A stretch of DNA of 13,347 nt, taken from contig CAVIKF010000024.1 in assembly GCA_963643505.1 (NCBI GenBank), positions 1-13,347 on the forward strand, given 5' to 3'. A program made the translations under genes and the position numbers. A model generated the notes under the pieces. The model made no database searches and was not told the origin of the DNA. It saw only the letters and a program-made list of their open reading frames with translations. This DNA comes from CAVEFW01 sp963643505 (GTDB taxonomy: Bacteria > Actinomycetota > Coriobacteriia > Coriobacteriales > Eggerthellaceae). Positions 1 through 4,875 of this stretch are shown in pieces (within the stretch, counting starts at the first letter, position 1; each line of letters starts with the position of its first letter).

Positions 1-28
1 TGACCTGCGGTTTTAGTTTTCGGGTCAT
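1..28 (-). other. Possible start of a truncated minus-strand ORF at the window edge
   Basis: On the minus strand an ATG at 28-26 opens a frame reading MTRKLKPQV up to the window edge. It starts about 75 bp after the stop of the AlbA_2-type gene. I see no convincing Shine-Dalgarno sequence before it, and nine residues cannot identify a product. It is recorded only because it could be the next gene of the same transcription unit. Confidence 0.12.
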
Positions 29-102
29 GGCGGTGAAAGCTCAACTCACTCTCTACCTGGGGTTTTGCGGCCGAGAGATTCCAGTTGCGAACACCCGCGA
101 GC

Positions 103-1350
103 CTACAATCGCGAATACTTGCGCGCCCTGGCCTTGCCGATGGCCTCGATAAGCCCCTTTGCCTCCAGCGAGTTGAGGATTCGGATAGTCTTCGTTTTCT
201 CGAATCCCGTCAGCCGGTCTATGTCGGCCCTTGACAACAGCTGGTGCCTGGGCATCTTGGAAAAGACCAGCAGCTCGTCGCCGCCGAGCGGGCTCGCCTG
301 ATCGAGCACGGGGAGGGTGACGCAGATGAAGTCGCTTTCCACCTCGAACGTCGGTTTCCTGTCGGTGCCCTCGTAGGAGCGCTTGATCCTCGCTATGCCC
401 GTGCCGAACTTTTCGATGATTCCGAGCCTGAAGAAAACCTCGGCCAAAGTGGGGTTCCTGAGCATCGAGTAGCGGCCGTCGAGGTAGGACTCGACCGCCA
501 TCTCTGGCACGAGCCCGCCGGGCGACAGCACTTCCACCTTGCTCGGCTTTATCGAGATCCTCACCGGGGCCGGAACGTCCCATGCCCTGTGCGCCAATGC
601 GTTCGCGACCGTCTCGCGGAAGGCCTTGCGCGGAACCGTCTCCACCTTCTCCCTGAGCGCCCCGTCGATCTTCTCGTAGCAGCAGCGGCTCTCATAGATC
701 TCCATCGCCGCGGCGAGGGAATCAAGGACCGACTTGTCGCTGACCTGCGCCCTGTCGAGGATGATGTCCTCGTCCTCACCAAATACCGCGATGTCGACCC
801 CCGGGAAGGGGCTCGTGTCGGCGAGGATCGCGGCCGCGTTGTTGTACCCGTCTTTCCCGAGCAGCCCCAAGGTCCTCAGGGAGTCTTCGGACAGGGAGGC
901 GATGCCCACGCTCTCCTTCAGCATGGCCTCGAGGCGCGTGAACGACAGCTCCCCGATTCGGCACGGCACCTCGTCGAAATCAAGGTTCTGCCCCTCGAGG
1001 ACAAGGCGCCTCAGCTCGAGCTTGTCGACCTCGACCGTAGAGGTGTCGGACCTGCGGTACGCCTTTCCGCCGCACAGGTACGGCTTATCGTGGCCCTCTT
1101 CGACGACGAGCTCGACAGTGCGGTCCTCGTTCACCTTCAGCTTGAAGCTCGGCCTGGGGTCGAACGAGTCGTTTATGCGGTTCTCGATGTCGAGGCACGA
1201 GGAGGCCGGATCGTCGAGGCCGACCACCCTGCCGTCGTCGTCAACCCCGAAGAGAATCGATCCCTTCCCGAAGTTGGCGAATGCCGACACGGTCTTCAGG
1301 AACCCCCTCGTGACCTCGGACTTGAACTCGAGGGTGCGGCTTTCCTTCAT
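103..1350 (-). CDS. AlbA_2 (Schlafen-type) / RecG-C-like putative DNA-binding transcriptional regulator
   Basis: 415-aa protein, start placed at the ATG at 1350-1348. A clear AAGGAGG lies 6 bp upstream of that ATG, and the preceding DNA is promoter and repeat-like; the same frame stays open upstream but only through relic sequence. Residues 1-110 match the AlbA_2 (Schlafen) domain: ESRTLEFKSE at the N-terminus, then an AFANFGKGSILFGVDDDG core and KPYLCGGKAYRRSD. Around residues 245-330 is a GHKL/HATPase_c_4-like 'RecG C-terminal' region with FRETVANALAHRAW (N-box-like), LSPGGL and NPTLAEVFFRLGIIEKFGTGI. The last ~60 residues (LSRADIDRLTGFEKTKTIRILNSLEAKGLI) form a winged helix. This architecture is typical of proteins annotated as AlbA_2 regulators or, misleadingly, as RecG-like helicases; there is no helicase motor. 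Such genes are common in mobile DNA and often stand alone. The role is inferred to be a DNA-binding regulator, possibly autoregulatory given the operator-like repeats at 1370-1428. The target and any ligand are unknown. Confidence 0.82.
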   Translation of the reverse strand: MKESRTLEFKSEVTRGFLKTVSAFANFGKGSILFGVDDDGRVVGLDDPASSCLDIENRINDSFDPRPSFKLKVNEDRTVELVVEEGHDKPYLCGGKAYRRSDTSTVEVDKLELRRLVLEGQNLDFDEVPCRIGELSFTRLEAMLKESVGIASLSEDSLRTLGLLGKDGYNNAAAILADTSPFPGVDIAVFGEDEDIILDRAQVSDKSVLDSLAAAMEIYESRCCYEKIDGALREKVETVPRKAFRETVANALAHRAWDVPAPVRISIKPSKVEVLSPGGLVPEMAVESYLDGRYSMLRNPTLAEVFFRLGIIEKFGTGIARIKRSYEGTDRKPTFEVESDFICVTLPVLDQASPLGGDELLVFSKMPRHQLLSRADIDRLTGFEKTKTIRILNSLEAKGLIEAIGKARARKYSRL

Positions 1351-1369
1351 AGAGGCCTCCTTCTCGCTG

Positions 1370-1428
1370 AATCGTTTGCAACGATTATACAACGATTTCT
1401 TTTCGTTGCATAATCGATTGCAACGAAA
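1370..1428 (-). promoter_or_regulatory. Promoter with overlapping inverted repeats (operator candidate) for the AlbA_2 gene
   Basis: Reading the minus strand, a perfect -10 hexamer TATAAT lies at 1389-1384, about 35 bp before the ATG at 1350. The -35 is weak (TTATGC at 1413-1408, 18 bp spacer). Two inverted repeats cover it. At 1370-1386 (plus strand) AATCGTT-TGC-AACGATT spans the -10 and the likely start of transcription. At 1401-1428 TTTCGTTGCA-8 bp-TGCAACGAAA has perfect 10-bp arms over the -35 and upstream. A further AACGATT copy is at 1391-1397. All copies share the core (A)CGTTGCAA/AACGATT. A weak -35 beneath palindromes is what a repressed, or regulator-dependent, promoter looks like. 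Autoregulation by the gene product is inference. Confidence 0.6.
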
Positions 1429-1767
1429 GTGCGATGCGTCGGATGCCGCCAACGCCACGTCCGCCTCGCTTGGGATTCCGGGCTTGCCGGAAAGCACCTC
1501 CATCGCCTTAACCGTCGCCTCGTAGCCGCAATCGGCGCTGACATTTCGCAGCACCTTAAGCAATGCCTGTCTGTCTGGCTTGTCCATCGCGTCGAGTGAT
1601 GCCACGAGGCCCGGCGACATCGTGGCACGCACCTCGCCACGGCAACGGTAGACCGCATCATGCACCATGGGCGCCTTGTCGAGTTCGGCGGACAGAGCAG
1701 GAGGTTCGAGGAAGCCCTCATGATGGGCAGATCGGAAGGTTAGGAAGCGAGAGGGCGGCGTCTTTGC
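1429..1767 (-). pseudogene. Relic reading frame, possibly the C-terminal part of an IS21-type transposase
   Basis: The minus-strand frame is open from just after a TAG (1770-1768) and runs in frame into the AlbA_2 gene. It reads ...FLTFRSAHHEGFLEPPALSAELDKAPMV..., then DAMDKPDRQALLKVLRNVSAD, then GYEATVKAMEVLSGKPG and SEADVALAASD. It has the composition of a real helical protein, unlike the neighbouring frames. Nothing resembles a start with a ribosome-binding site, and its end runs into the operator repeats, so it is most likely a decayed C-terminal piece of a larger gene. The helical tail with its SEADVALAA ending recalls the extreme C-terminus of some IstA (IS21 family) transposases, but I would not insist on that. 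An alternative is a small standalone protein starting at the ATG at 1668. Confidence 0.3.
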
Positions 1768-1831
1768 CTAAGACGTGAAACCCGAAAAAATTAAACCGTG
1801 AAATCCAAAAGACTTTGGTTGTAAAAAACAC

Positions 1832-2021
1832 GCCGGCCAGCATGTGGGCCTTGGCGTGGGCCGACACGTTGCCGGTGATGTCGGTGCTGCAGACGTTGCA
1901 GACGCTGCGCTCCTTATATCCGTAAACCGGGACTCGCTTGGTCCAGGCGGGGGAGTCTTCCACCCAGACTGTTGAGTAGTCGTCGACCCAACGCTTGGAG
2001 GGTTCGGTGTTGCCTCCCGGT
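1832..2021 (-). pseudogene. Truncated C-terminal fragment of a cell-surface protein with a C2H2-like motif
   Basis: On the minus strand, starting right at the putative IS end at 2021, the frame reads PGGNTEPSKRWVDDYSTVWV, then EDSPAWTKRVPVYGYKERS, then VCNVCSTDITGNVSAHAKAHMLAG. The last part contains C-x2-C-x10-H-x3-H, like a zinc-finger knuckle. Repeats of 'WVDS/EDSPAW...V' followed by 'CNVCG...H..H' are a style I associate with the C-terminal tails of large secreted proteins in gut actinobacteria and Firmicutes; that parallel is from memory. There is no start codon and the frame hits a TGA immediately upstream inside the IS end. The downstream residues after HMLAG (VFFTTKVFWISRFNFFGF) are compositionally unlike protein. 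It is therefore a gene remnant, severed by the insertion sequence. Confidence 0.5.
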
Positions 2022-2103
2022 TGTATATTTCAATAGAAAATTGGTTCAAAAATAAAAAAATTTCGCTTTAAAAACGGACCACTTCCTAGCCTGCAAATCC
2101 ACC
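2022..2103 (-). mobile_element. Terminal region of an IS21-family insertion sequence
   Basis: Position 2022 begins 5'-TGTATATTTCAATAG-3' and abuts the severed surface-protein frame. The following ~80 bp hold AT-rich blocks (AAAATTGGTTCAAAA, TTTCGCTTTAAAAACGG) between this end and the stop of the istB relic at 2104. IS21-family ends start with 5'-TG (CA on the other strand) and carry internal terminal repeats, so the position and the look both fit the istB-side end of the element. The exact boundary is set by where the surface-protein reading frame stops making sense; I did not find the other end or a target duplication. Confidence 0.45.
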
Positions 2104-2283
2104 TTATTTGTCTTCTGTCTTTTCCAACCACTCCTTCGTTTCTAAAACCCGATAGCTTTCTCCTGTCATGTCAAGCACATGTGCTTTGTGAGCAATCCTG
2201 TCAACAATCGCACCAGTTAAAACCTTGTCATCAAACACCTCGTTCCATCTCGCAAAAGGCAAATTTGTTGTTACATGTTTCCG
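2104..2283 (-). pseudogene. istB: C-terminal fragment of IstB (IS21-family transposition helper ATPase)
   Basis: The minus-strand frame from 2283 to the TAA at 2106-2104 reads HVTTNLPFARWNEVFDDK, then VLTGAIVDRIAHKAHVLDM, then TGESYRVLETKEWLEKTEDK-stop. This matches the end of the AAA+ domain of IstB: the TTNLPF.RW..VF.D..LTGA..DR..H....L.M.GESYR block containing the sensor-2 side of the ATPase. Everything upstream is missing (Walker A and B, N-terminal domain), and a stop lies just above 2283. It is a dead remnant of an IS21-family element whose outer end is at about 2022. IstB normally assembles on DNA and stimulates the IstA transposase; this piece cannot. Confidence 0.8.
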
Positions 2284-2410
2284 TTATTCTAAAATTCAAC
2301 CACGCTTCGCGCGAAAAACCAGCCACTGCATACACAACCAATCTTACACTCACACATAAGTTTAAATTGCATATTTGCACAAGCAATATTGCACCTAAAA
2401 GTAGAGATAG

Positions 2411-2533
2411 CTTGAGAGATTGTGCAAAGGAACATTGGCTGAAGGCATCGTTGATTGTATTGTCAATAACGCATATCGCATCAAGCTAACGAGAGATGTT
2501 AACATGCGTGAGCAAACAGACAAAATAAGGTAA
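2411..2533 (+). pseudogene. istB: Second, divergent IstB C-terminal fragment (different IS21-family element)
   Basis: The plus-strand frame from 2411 to the TAA at 2531-2533 reads LERLCKGTLAEGIVDCIVNN, then AYRIKLTRDVNMREQTDKIR-stop. The block TLAxxIxDxIVxNAYRIxLxxxxxMRE is the usual C-terminus of another IstB subgroup (consensus of the type TLADAILDRIVHNAYRI). An in-frame TAG precedes it and no Walker motifs are present. It is on the opposite strand from the IstB relic at 2104-2283, the two facing away from each other, so the ~130 bp between them is a fusion point of two deleted elements. Weaker sequence match than the first relic. Confidence 0.6.
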
Positions 2534-2605
2534 CTATGAAACGCGCAAAATAACTAACGCCACAGGACAATTTAAATTTACGCCCTATGGCAATTTGGAT
2601 TTACA
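2534..2605 (+). mobile_element. Probable IS21-family element end downstream of the second istB relic
   Basis: After the stop of the plus-strand istB relic there are two imperfect direct repeats, GGACAATTTAAATTTAC (2567-2583) and GGCAATTTGGATTTAC (2589-2604), and the segment finishes in ...TTTACA at 2605. Short repeated blocks and a terminal CA are what the istB-proximal end of an IS21-family element would show. Position and pattern support it; no target duplication could be established. Confidence 0.35.
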
Positions 2606-3023
2606 GACATGCGCAAGATTGATGGCGTATGTAGCCACCTTACATGCGTCACTTCGCGCTACACTCCATGCAGTCTTATGTATTGCTTCTAACGCGTACT
2701 AATTTACGATATGCATAACTTTTGCTTAGTGGGTGCGCAAGATTTACGATTTTCGTAAGTCGCGTGCATCAGCCTGCGCAAGATTTACGATTTTCGTAAG
2801 TCGAAATCGTAATTTACCGCGCCTAGTTGCTAAAAACTTACGTTTTTCGCAAATCTTGCACACTTGACGTAGCAACACTTACGTTTTTCGCAAATCTTGC
2901 ACAGTAAACGCAGCAAATGCATCAAAAGCAACAGAACAAAGTGGCACTTTCTATTGCGTGACTCAAACCGTTGTAAGGGGGTATGGGGAAGAATGAATCA
3001 TTAAATCTGCCATGTCTACCTGC
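2606..3023. other. Gene-poor AT-rich stretch
   Basis: No credible reading frame on either strand. The main content is the four-site symmetric repeat cluster at 2734-2903, plus a further partial copy of its left half, TGCGCAAGATT, at 2610-2620. The remainder (2621-2733 and 2904-3023) shows no protein relic or RNA gene that I recognise. Confidence 0.6.
2734..2903. repeat. Dyad-symmetric cluster of four 27-29 bp sites
   Basis: Two identical 29-bp direct repeats lie at 2734-2762 and 2775-2803. Each starts TGCGCAAGATTTACG and carries the palindrome TTACGA-TTT-TCGTAA. Two further copies in inverted orientation lie at 2836-2862 and 2877-2903, identical to each other over 27 bp; in reverse complement they match the first type at 21 of 27 positions, with the central T-run exchanged for an A-run. 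The start-to-start distance is 41 bp in both pairs (about four helical turns), and the outer and inner coordinates are exactly symmetric (2734+2903 = 2775+2862). The spacers between sites are not conserved. This is the look of an array of protein-binding sites on one DNA face. It could serve a recombinase or its directionality factor, a partition protein or a regulator. Function unknown. Confidence 0.85.
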
Positions 3024-3058
3024 GCAAACGAAAGCCCCTCCCGAATTACGGAAGGGGC
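3024..3058 (-). terminator. Rho-independent terminator (minus strand)
   Basis: Minus strand: GCCCCTTCCG-TAATT-CGGGAGGGGC (3058-3034), a GC-rich stem with one mismatch, followed by CTTTCGTTT. It lies downstream of the TIEWE-stop gene tail at 3186 and of the operon ending at 3267, and could end transcripts from either. Confidence 0.6.
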
Positions 3059-3123
3059 AGTGCGTCCAACATTTTCTGTGAATGTTGCTCGGTGGTTTGC
3101 GGGTTCAAAGTTCTATAGAGACC

Positions 3124-3179
3124 TTTTGCAGTCGCTGCAAAACCAACGAAAACTATCTTAAATAATAGAACAATTGTTC
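3124..3179. repeat. Two short perfect inverted repeats next to the left att-like site
   Basis: TTTTGCAG-TCG-CTGCAAAA (3124-3142) and the 12-bp palindrome GAACAATTGTTC (3168-3179) lie within 65 bp of the direct repeat at 3187. The first could form an 8-bp hairpin but lacks a U-tract on the minus strand. Either may be part of a recombination site or simply 3'-UTR structure of the former gene end. Confidence 0.4.
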
Positions 3180-3185
3180 GACTGT

Positions 3186-3230
3186 TTATTCCCACTCAAT
3201 GGTGATGAAAGCCTGAGGTTTCTTCGGCGA
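3186..3230 (-). repeat. Left att-like site: guaA-like 3'-end fragment with 17-bp direct repeat
   Basis: TATTCCCACTCAATGGT (3187-3203) recurs at 8024-8040. On the minus strand this reads as a gene tail, SPKKPQAFITIEWE-TAA, with the stop at 3188-3186 and a TGA directly upstream, so only the last codons are present. GMP synthase (GuaA) proteins typically end KPP.TIEWE, and the 3' end of guaA is an established integration target for islands and ICEs. A displaced gene tail at a segment junction is exactly what such integration leaves behind. No guaA body is in the window. Assignment to guaA is by the ending only; two extra residues precede TIEWE compared with the usual form. Confidence 0.6.
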
Positions 3231-3266
3231 TCACTCGCAAGCTTACATTTTGTAAATGGGTTTGGG

Positions 3267-3614
3267 TTAGTACGTTAACTCATCGAATTCGCGTCTGGTG
3301 GCATCTTTGAGGTAGGGGCGGACTAATTCGTTGTTGCAATTAGCCTTAAGGCCCTCGAGAATGCCGACGGTGACCACGTTGACTGCGTATTTATCGCCCG
3401 AGAGGTAAAGTTTCTCGATAAACTCAAAAGCACGTTCGGCAAAATGCCCATCATTGCGCATTACGGCCTTTTCTATATGAGGCCTTAAAACGTCTTCATA
3501 GGTGAGAAATGCACCGGTATCCATTCCGTCTTGCCATGCCGTGTATTCTTCAAATTCTGATTCAAGCTCTGGAAATGTTTCAAGCAGAGCGGTATTGAGG
3601 TCTCGTTCGTTCAT
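3267..3614 (-). CDS. DUF7674-like protein, putative immunity protein
   Basis: 115-aa acidic soluble protein, last gene of a three-gene minus-strand operon. It starts ATG in a TAATG overlap with the stop of the preceding gene (1-nt overlap, translational coupling). Visible pattern: FPELESEFEEYTAWQDGMDTGAF near the N-terminus, FEDV-like 'TYEDVLRPHIEKAV', a central FAERAFEFIEKLYLSGD, then VTVGILEGLKANCNN and a C-terminal VRPYLKDATRREFDEL. This order (a short helical protein with 'FPEL..E', 'W.DG.DTG', 'VLE.L' and 'Y.....T...F..L') is what I know from the DUF7674 family, many of which sit next to polymorphic toxin genes. Its place directly behind a toxin-tail-like gene supports an immunity role. 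The family call is from memory of the pattern; immunity function is inferred from context. Confidence 0.6.
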   Translation of the reverse strand: MNERDLNTALLETFPELESEFEEYTAWQDGMDTGAFLTYEDVLRPHIEKAVMRNDGHFAERAFEFIEKLYLSGDKYAVNVVTVGILEGLKANCNNELVRPYLKDATRREFDELTY

Positions 3615-4030
3615 TATGCTCCTCCTAAAGCGTCCTTGAGGTCATCCCGTAACCGTTCGAGAAGGGGTCTGTCGGGATGATCCGGTAATTTTGCAAGTAA
3701 TTTTTCAATCTGCCTCAGGCGCTCGTGTCCTTTGCGTATATGGTCCTTTCCGCCAATGAGGTTGCCAGTGCGAAACTGCTCTCGGATAGCATCGGCCGTA
3801 CCGCCGTCGCCTGTTTCTGCTTGAGGCCGATACAACTCACTCACAAGCTTTTTTACCTGGTCAGTGGTGGCTTGGTTCATTAGCTCATCACGCATAGAGC
3901 CAGCTGAAGTGGGCGTAATGCACTCGATTGCCGAAGGCCCCAATCCTCTTTCGAAAGATATGCTCTGGTCGGCCGCATTCCTGCTTGTGGTAATTCCGGG
4001 GAACAAGCTCTTATCACTATGACCACCCAT
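3614..4030 (-). CDS. Small protein resembling a polymorphic-toxin C-terminal module
   Basis: 138 aa, middle gene of the operon, coupled at both ends by 1-nt TAATG overlaps. Residues 73-138 carry TGDGGTADAIREQFRTGN, LIGGKDHIRKGHERLRQIEK, then LPDHPDRPLLERLRDDLKDALGG. Such 'GDGGTADAIR...TG..VGGK.H..KG..R...' tails occur at the C-termini of many polymorphic (Rhs/LXG/CdiA-like) toxins or as short detached modules. The N-terminal ~70 residues (GGHSDKSLFPGITTSRNAAD, then a Ser/Thr-rich linker) look like a tether rather than an enzyme. No secretion signal or delivery domain is present, so it may be a detached toxin cassette, a structural adaptor or an inactive remnant. No catalytic residues can be named with confidence; conserved H97, H102 and E103 are worth testing. 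The adjacent DUF7674-like gene would be the immunity partner. Confidence 0.55.
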   Translation of the reverse strand: MGGHSDKSLFPGITTSRNAADQSISFERGLGPSAIECITPTSAGSMRDELMNQATTDQVKKLVSELYRPQAETGDGGTADAIREQFRTGNLIGGKDHIRKGHERLRQIEKLLAKLPDHPDRPLLERLRDDLKDALGGA

Positions 4031-4749
4031 TATAGGACTCTCTCTCCGACAAGTTGAGCAAAATCCCCCCGACCTTTTCCGGGATATACGGATATTGGTA
4101 TGCCTTTCTCGATTGGATAGTCAGCAACACCATATTGCATACTTCCGTACCAAAGCAGATTTATTGGCTCTAGAAAGTCAACAATAGATTTCACTGATTG
4201 AACCAGCACCGCGCGGTCCTCTTTGTTTCGAACCATCGCACGTGCTCCAATGGCTATTGTTGAATGCTTTGGATGGCCCGCAAGAACAGAACTGTAATTG
4301 TCTACTTCGCATCTAGCTTGCGGTATGCATAGCGTCATGTTCTGTTGCATCCAATAGGTGCATGTGTTGTTTCTGAAGTAGTTGTAGTGCTTCAACGCAT
4401 TCGGAAAATTCCAGCCAACGCTGTAATCAAGGCCTATGGTGCCCTGAAACTTGCTTAGTTTGGGAAAATACGCACGTGGATTGTTCCAGAAGCGTTCGAT
4501 AACGCAGTCGTCTTCGAAAAAGTGAACGACCTGATTGAAGTCGGAACAACTCGGTTTCATGGCATCTGAAAACGCAATGATTTTCCCGGGGTTAGCACAA
4601 ACAGGCTCTAGAACTGGCATATCGAGAGGCCCTGCATATTTTGCGTCTTCAAGCATCCATGCATGAAATACATCGCGCGCATGGCGCTCTGGCTTGATTC
4701 GATGAGAGGCGTTATCGCTAATCTTGTTGTTTGAAATGCAGTCGTTCAA
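4030..4749 (-). CDS. DUF4417 domain-containing protein
   Basis: 239 aa, first gene of the three-gene operon. The start is TTG at 4749, preceded by AAAGGGG 6-7 bp upstream. Residues 55-210 show the DUF4417 pattern: GKIIAFSDAM, then FNQVVHFFEDDCVIERFW (72-88), NNPRAYFPKLSKFQGTIGLDYS (89-110), a P-x-A...YNYFRNNTCTYWMQQN block (116-137), IPQARCEVD (142-150) and IAIGARAMVRNKEDR (166-179). Typical members share the 'VHFF.DD..FE..W..P..Y...L..F....PD.S' core; here the usual PD is LD (residues 107-108). DUF4417 proteins are common in phage- and plasmid-derived DNA; their biochemical role is unknown to me. Coupling to a toxin-like and an immunity-like gene suggests a shared conflict role. No signal peptide or membrane segment. 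Codon use is less GC-rich than the genes outside the island. Confidence 0.72.
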   Translation of the reverse strand: MNDCISNNKISDNASHRIKPERHARDVFHAWMLEDAKYAGPLDMPVLEPVCANPGKIIAFSDAMKPSCSDFNQVVHFFEDDCVIERFWNNPRAYFPKLSKFQGTIGLDYSVGWNFPNALKHYNYFRNNTCTYWMQQNMTLCIPQARCEVDNYSSVLAGHPKHSTIAIGARAMVRNKEDRAVLVQSVKSIVDFLEPINLLWYGSMQYGVADYPIEKGIPISVYPGKGRGDFAQLVGERVL

Positions 4750-4810
4750 TTAAATCCCCTTTCGATGGTGTGTAAATTTGTAAGGAGGAACTCTATAAAC
4801 GGAATAGTAA

Positions 4811-4839
4811 TTGCAATTGGTATACCTAAACGGTACAAT
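4811..4839 (+). promoter_or_regulatory. Sigma-70-type promoter for the 329-aa gene, in a divergent intergenic region
   Basis: TTGCAA (4811-4816), 17-bp spacer, TACAAT (4834-4839), about 37 bp before the ATG at 4876. The -35 lies in the palindrome AATTGCAATT (4809-4818), which could also contribute to a promoter reading leftwards toward the DUF4417 operon, though the spacing for that direction is not good. The 126-bp region between the two divergent genes also has an isolated AAGGAGG at 4784-4790 with no start codon behind it. Confidence 0.5.
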
Positions 4840-4875
4840 AGCGATGTATTCTTAAATGTCCGCTAAGGAGGTTCG

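Noticed and set aside
244..1413. 389-aa plus-strand open frame opposite the AlbA_2 gene
   Set aside because: High-GC antisense shadow: rich in Arg/Leu/Val/Glu with no domain pattern, while the opposite strand encodes a clear AlbA_2/RecG-C protein.
734..1525. 263-aa Ser/Arg-rich plus-strand frame
   Set aside because: Another antisense frame of the same gene, with biased composition and running through the promoter repeats.
1351..1668. 106-residue N-terminal extension of the AlbA_2 protein
   Set aside because: It crosses a TATAAT box and two perfect inverted repeats, and a strong Shine-Dalgarno precedes the internal ATG at 1350.
2181..2489. 102-aa plus-strand frame
   Set aside because: It runs antisense over the minus-strand istB relic and then out of frame over the second relic; composition is not protein-like.
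2734..2903. CRISPR array
   Set aside because: Only four copies, two in each orientation, with 12-14 bp spacers and no cas genes; CRISPR repeats are all in one orientation with longer spacers.
3108..3142. tRNA-like T-arm (GGGTTCAAAG) near 3110
   Set aside because: No acceptor or anticodon stems can be drawn around it, and the adjacent hairpin is a simple inverted repeat.
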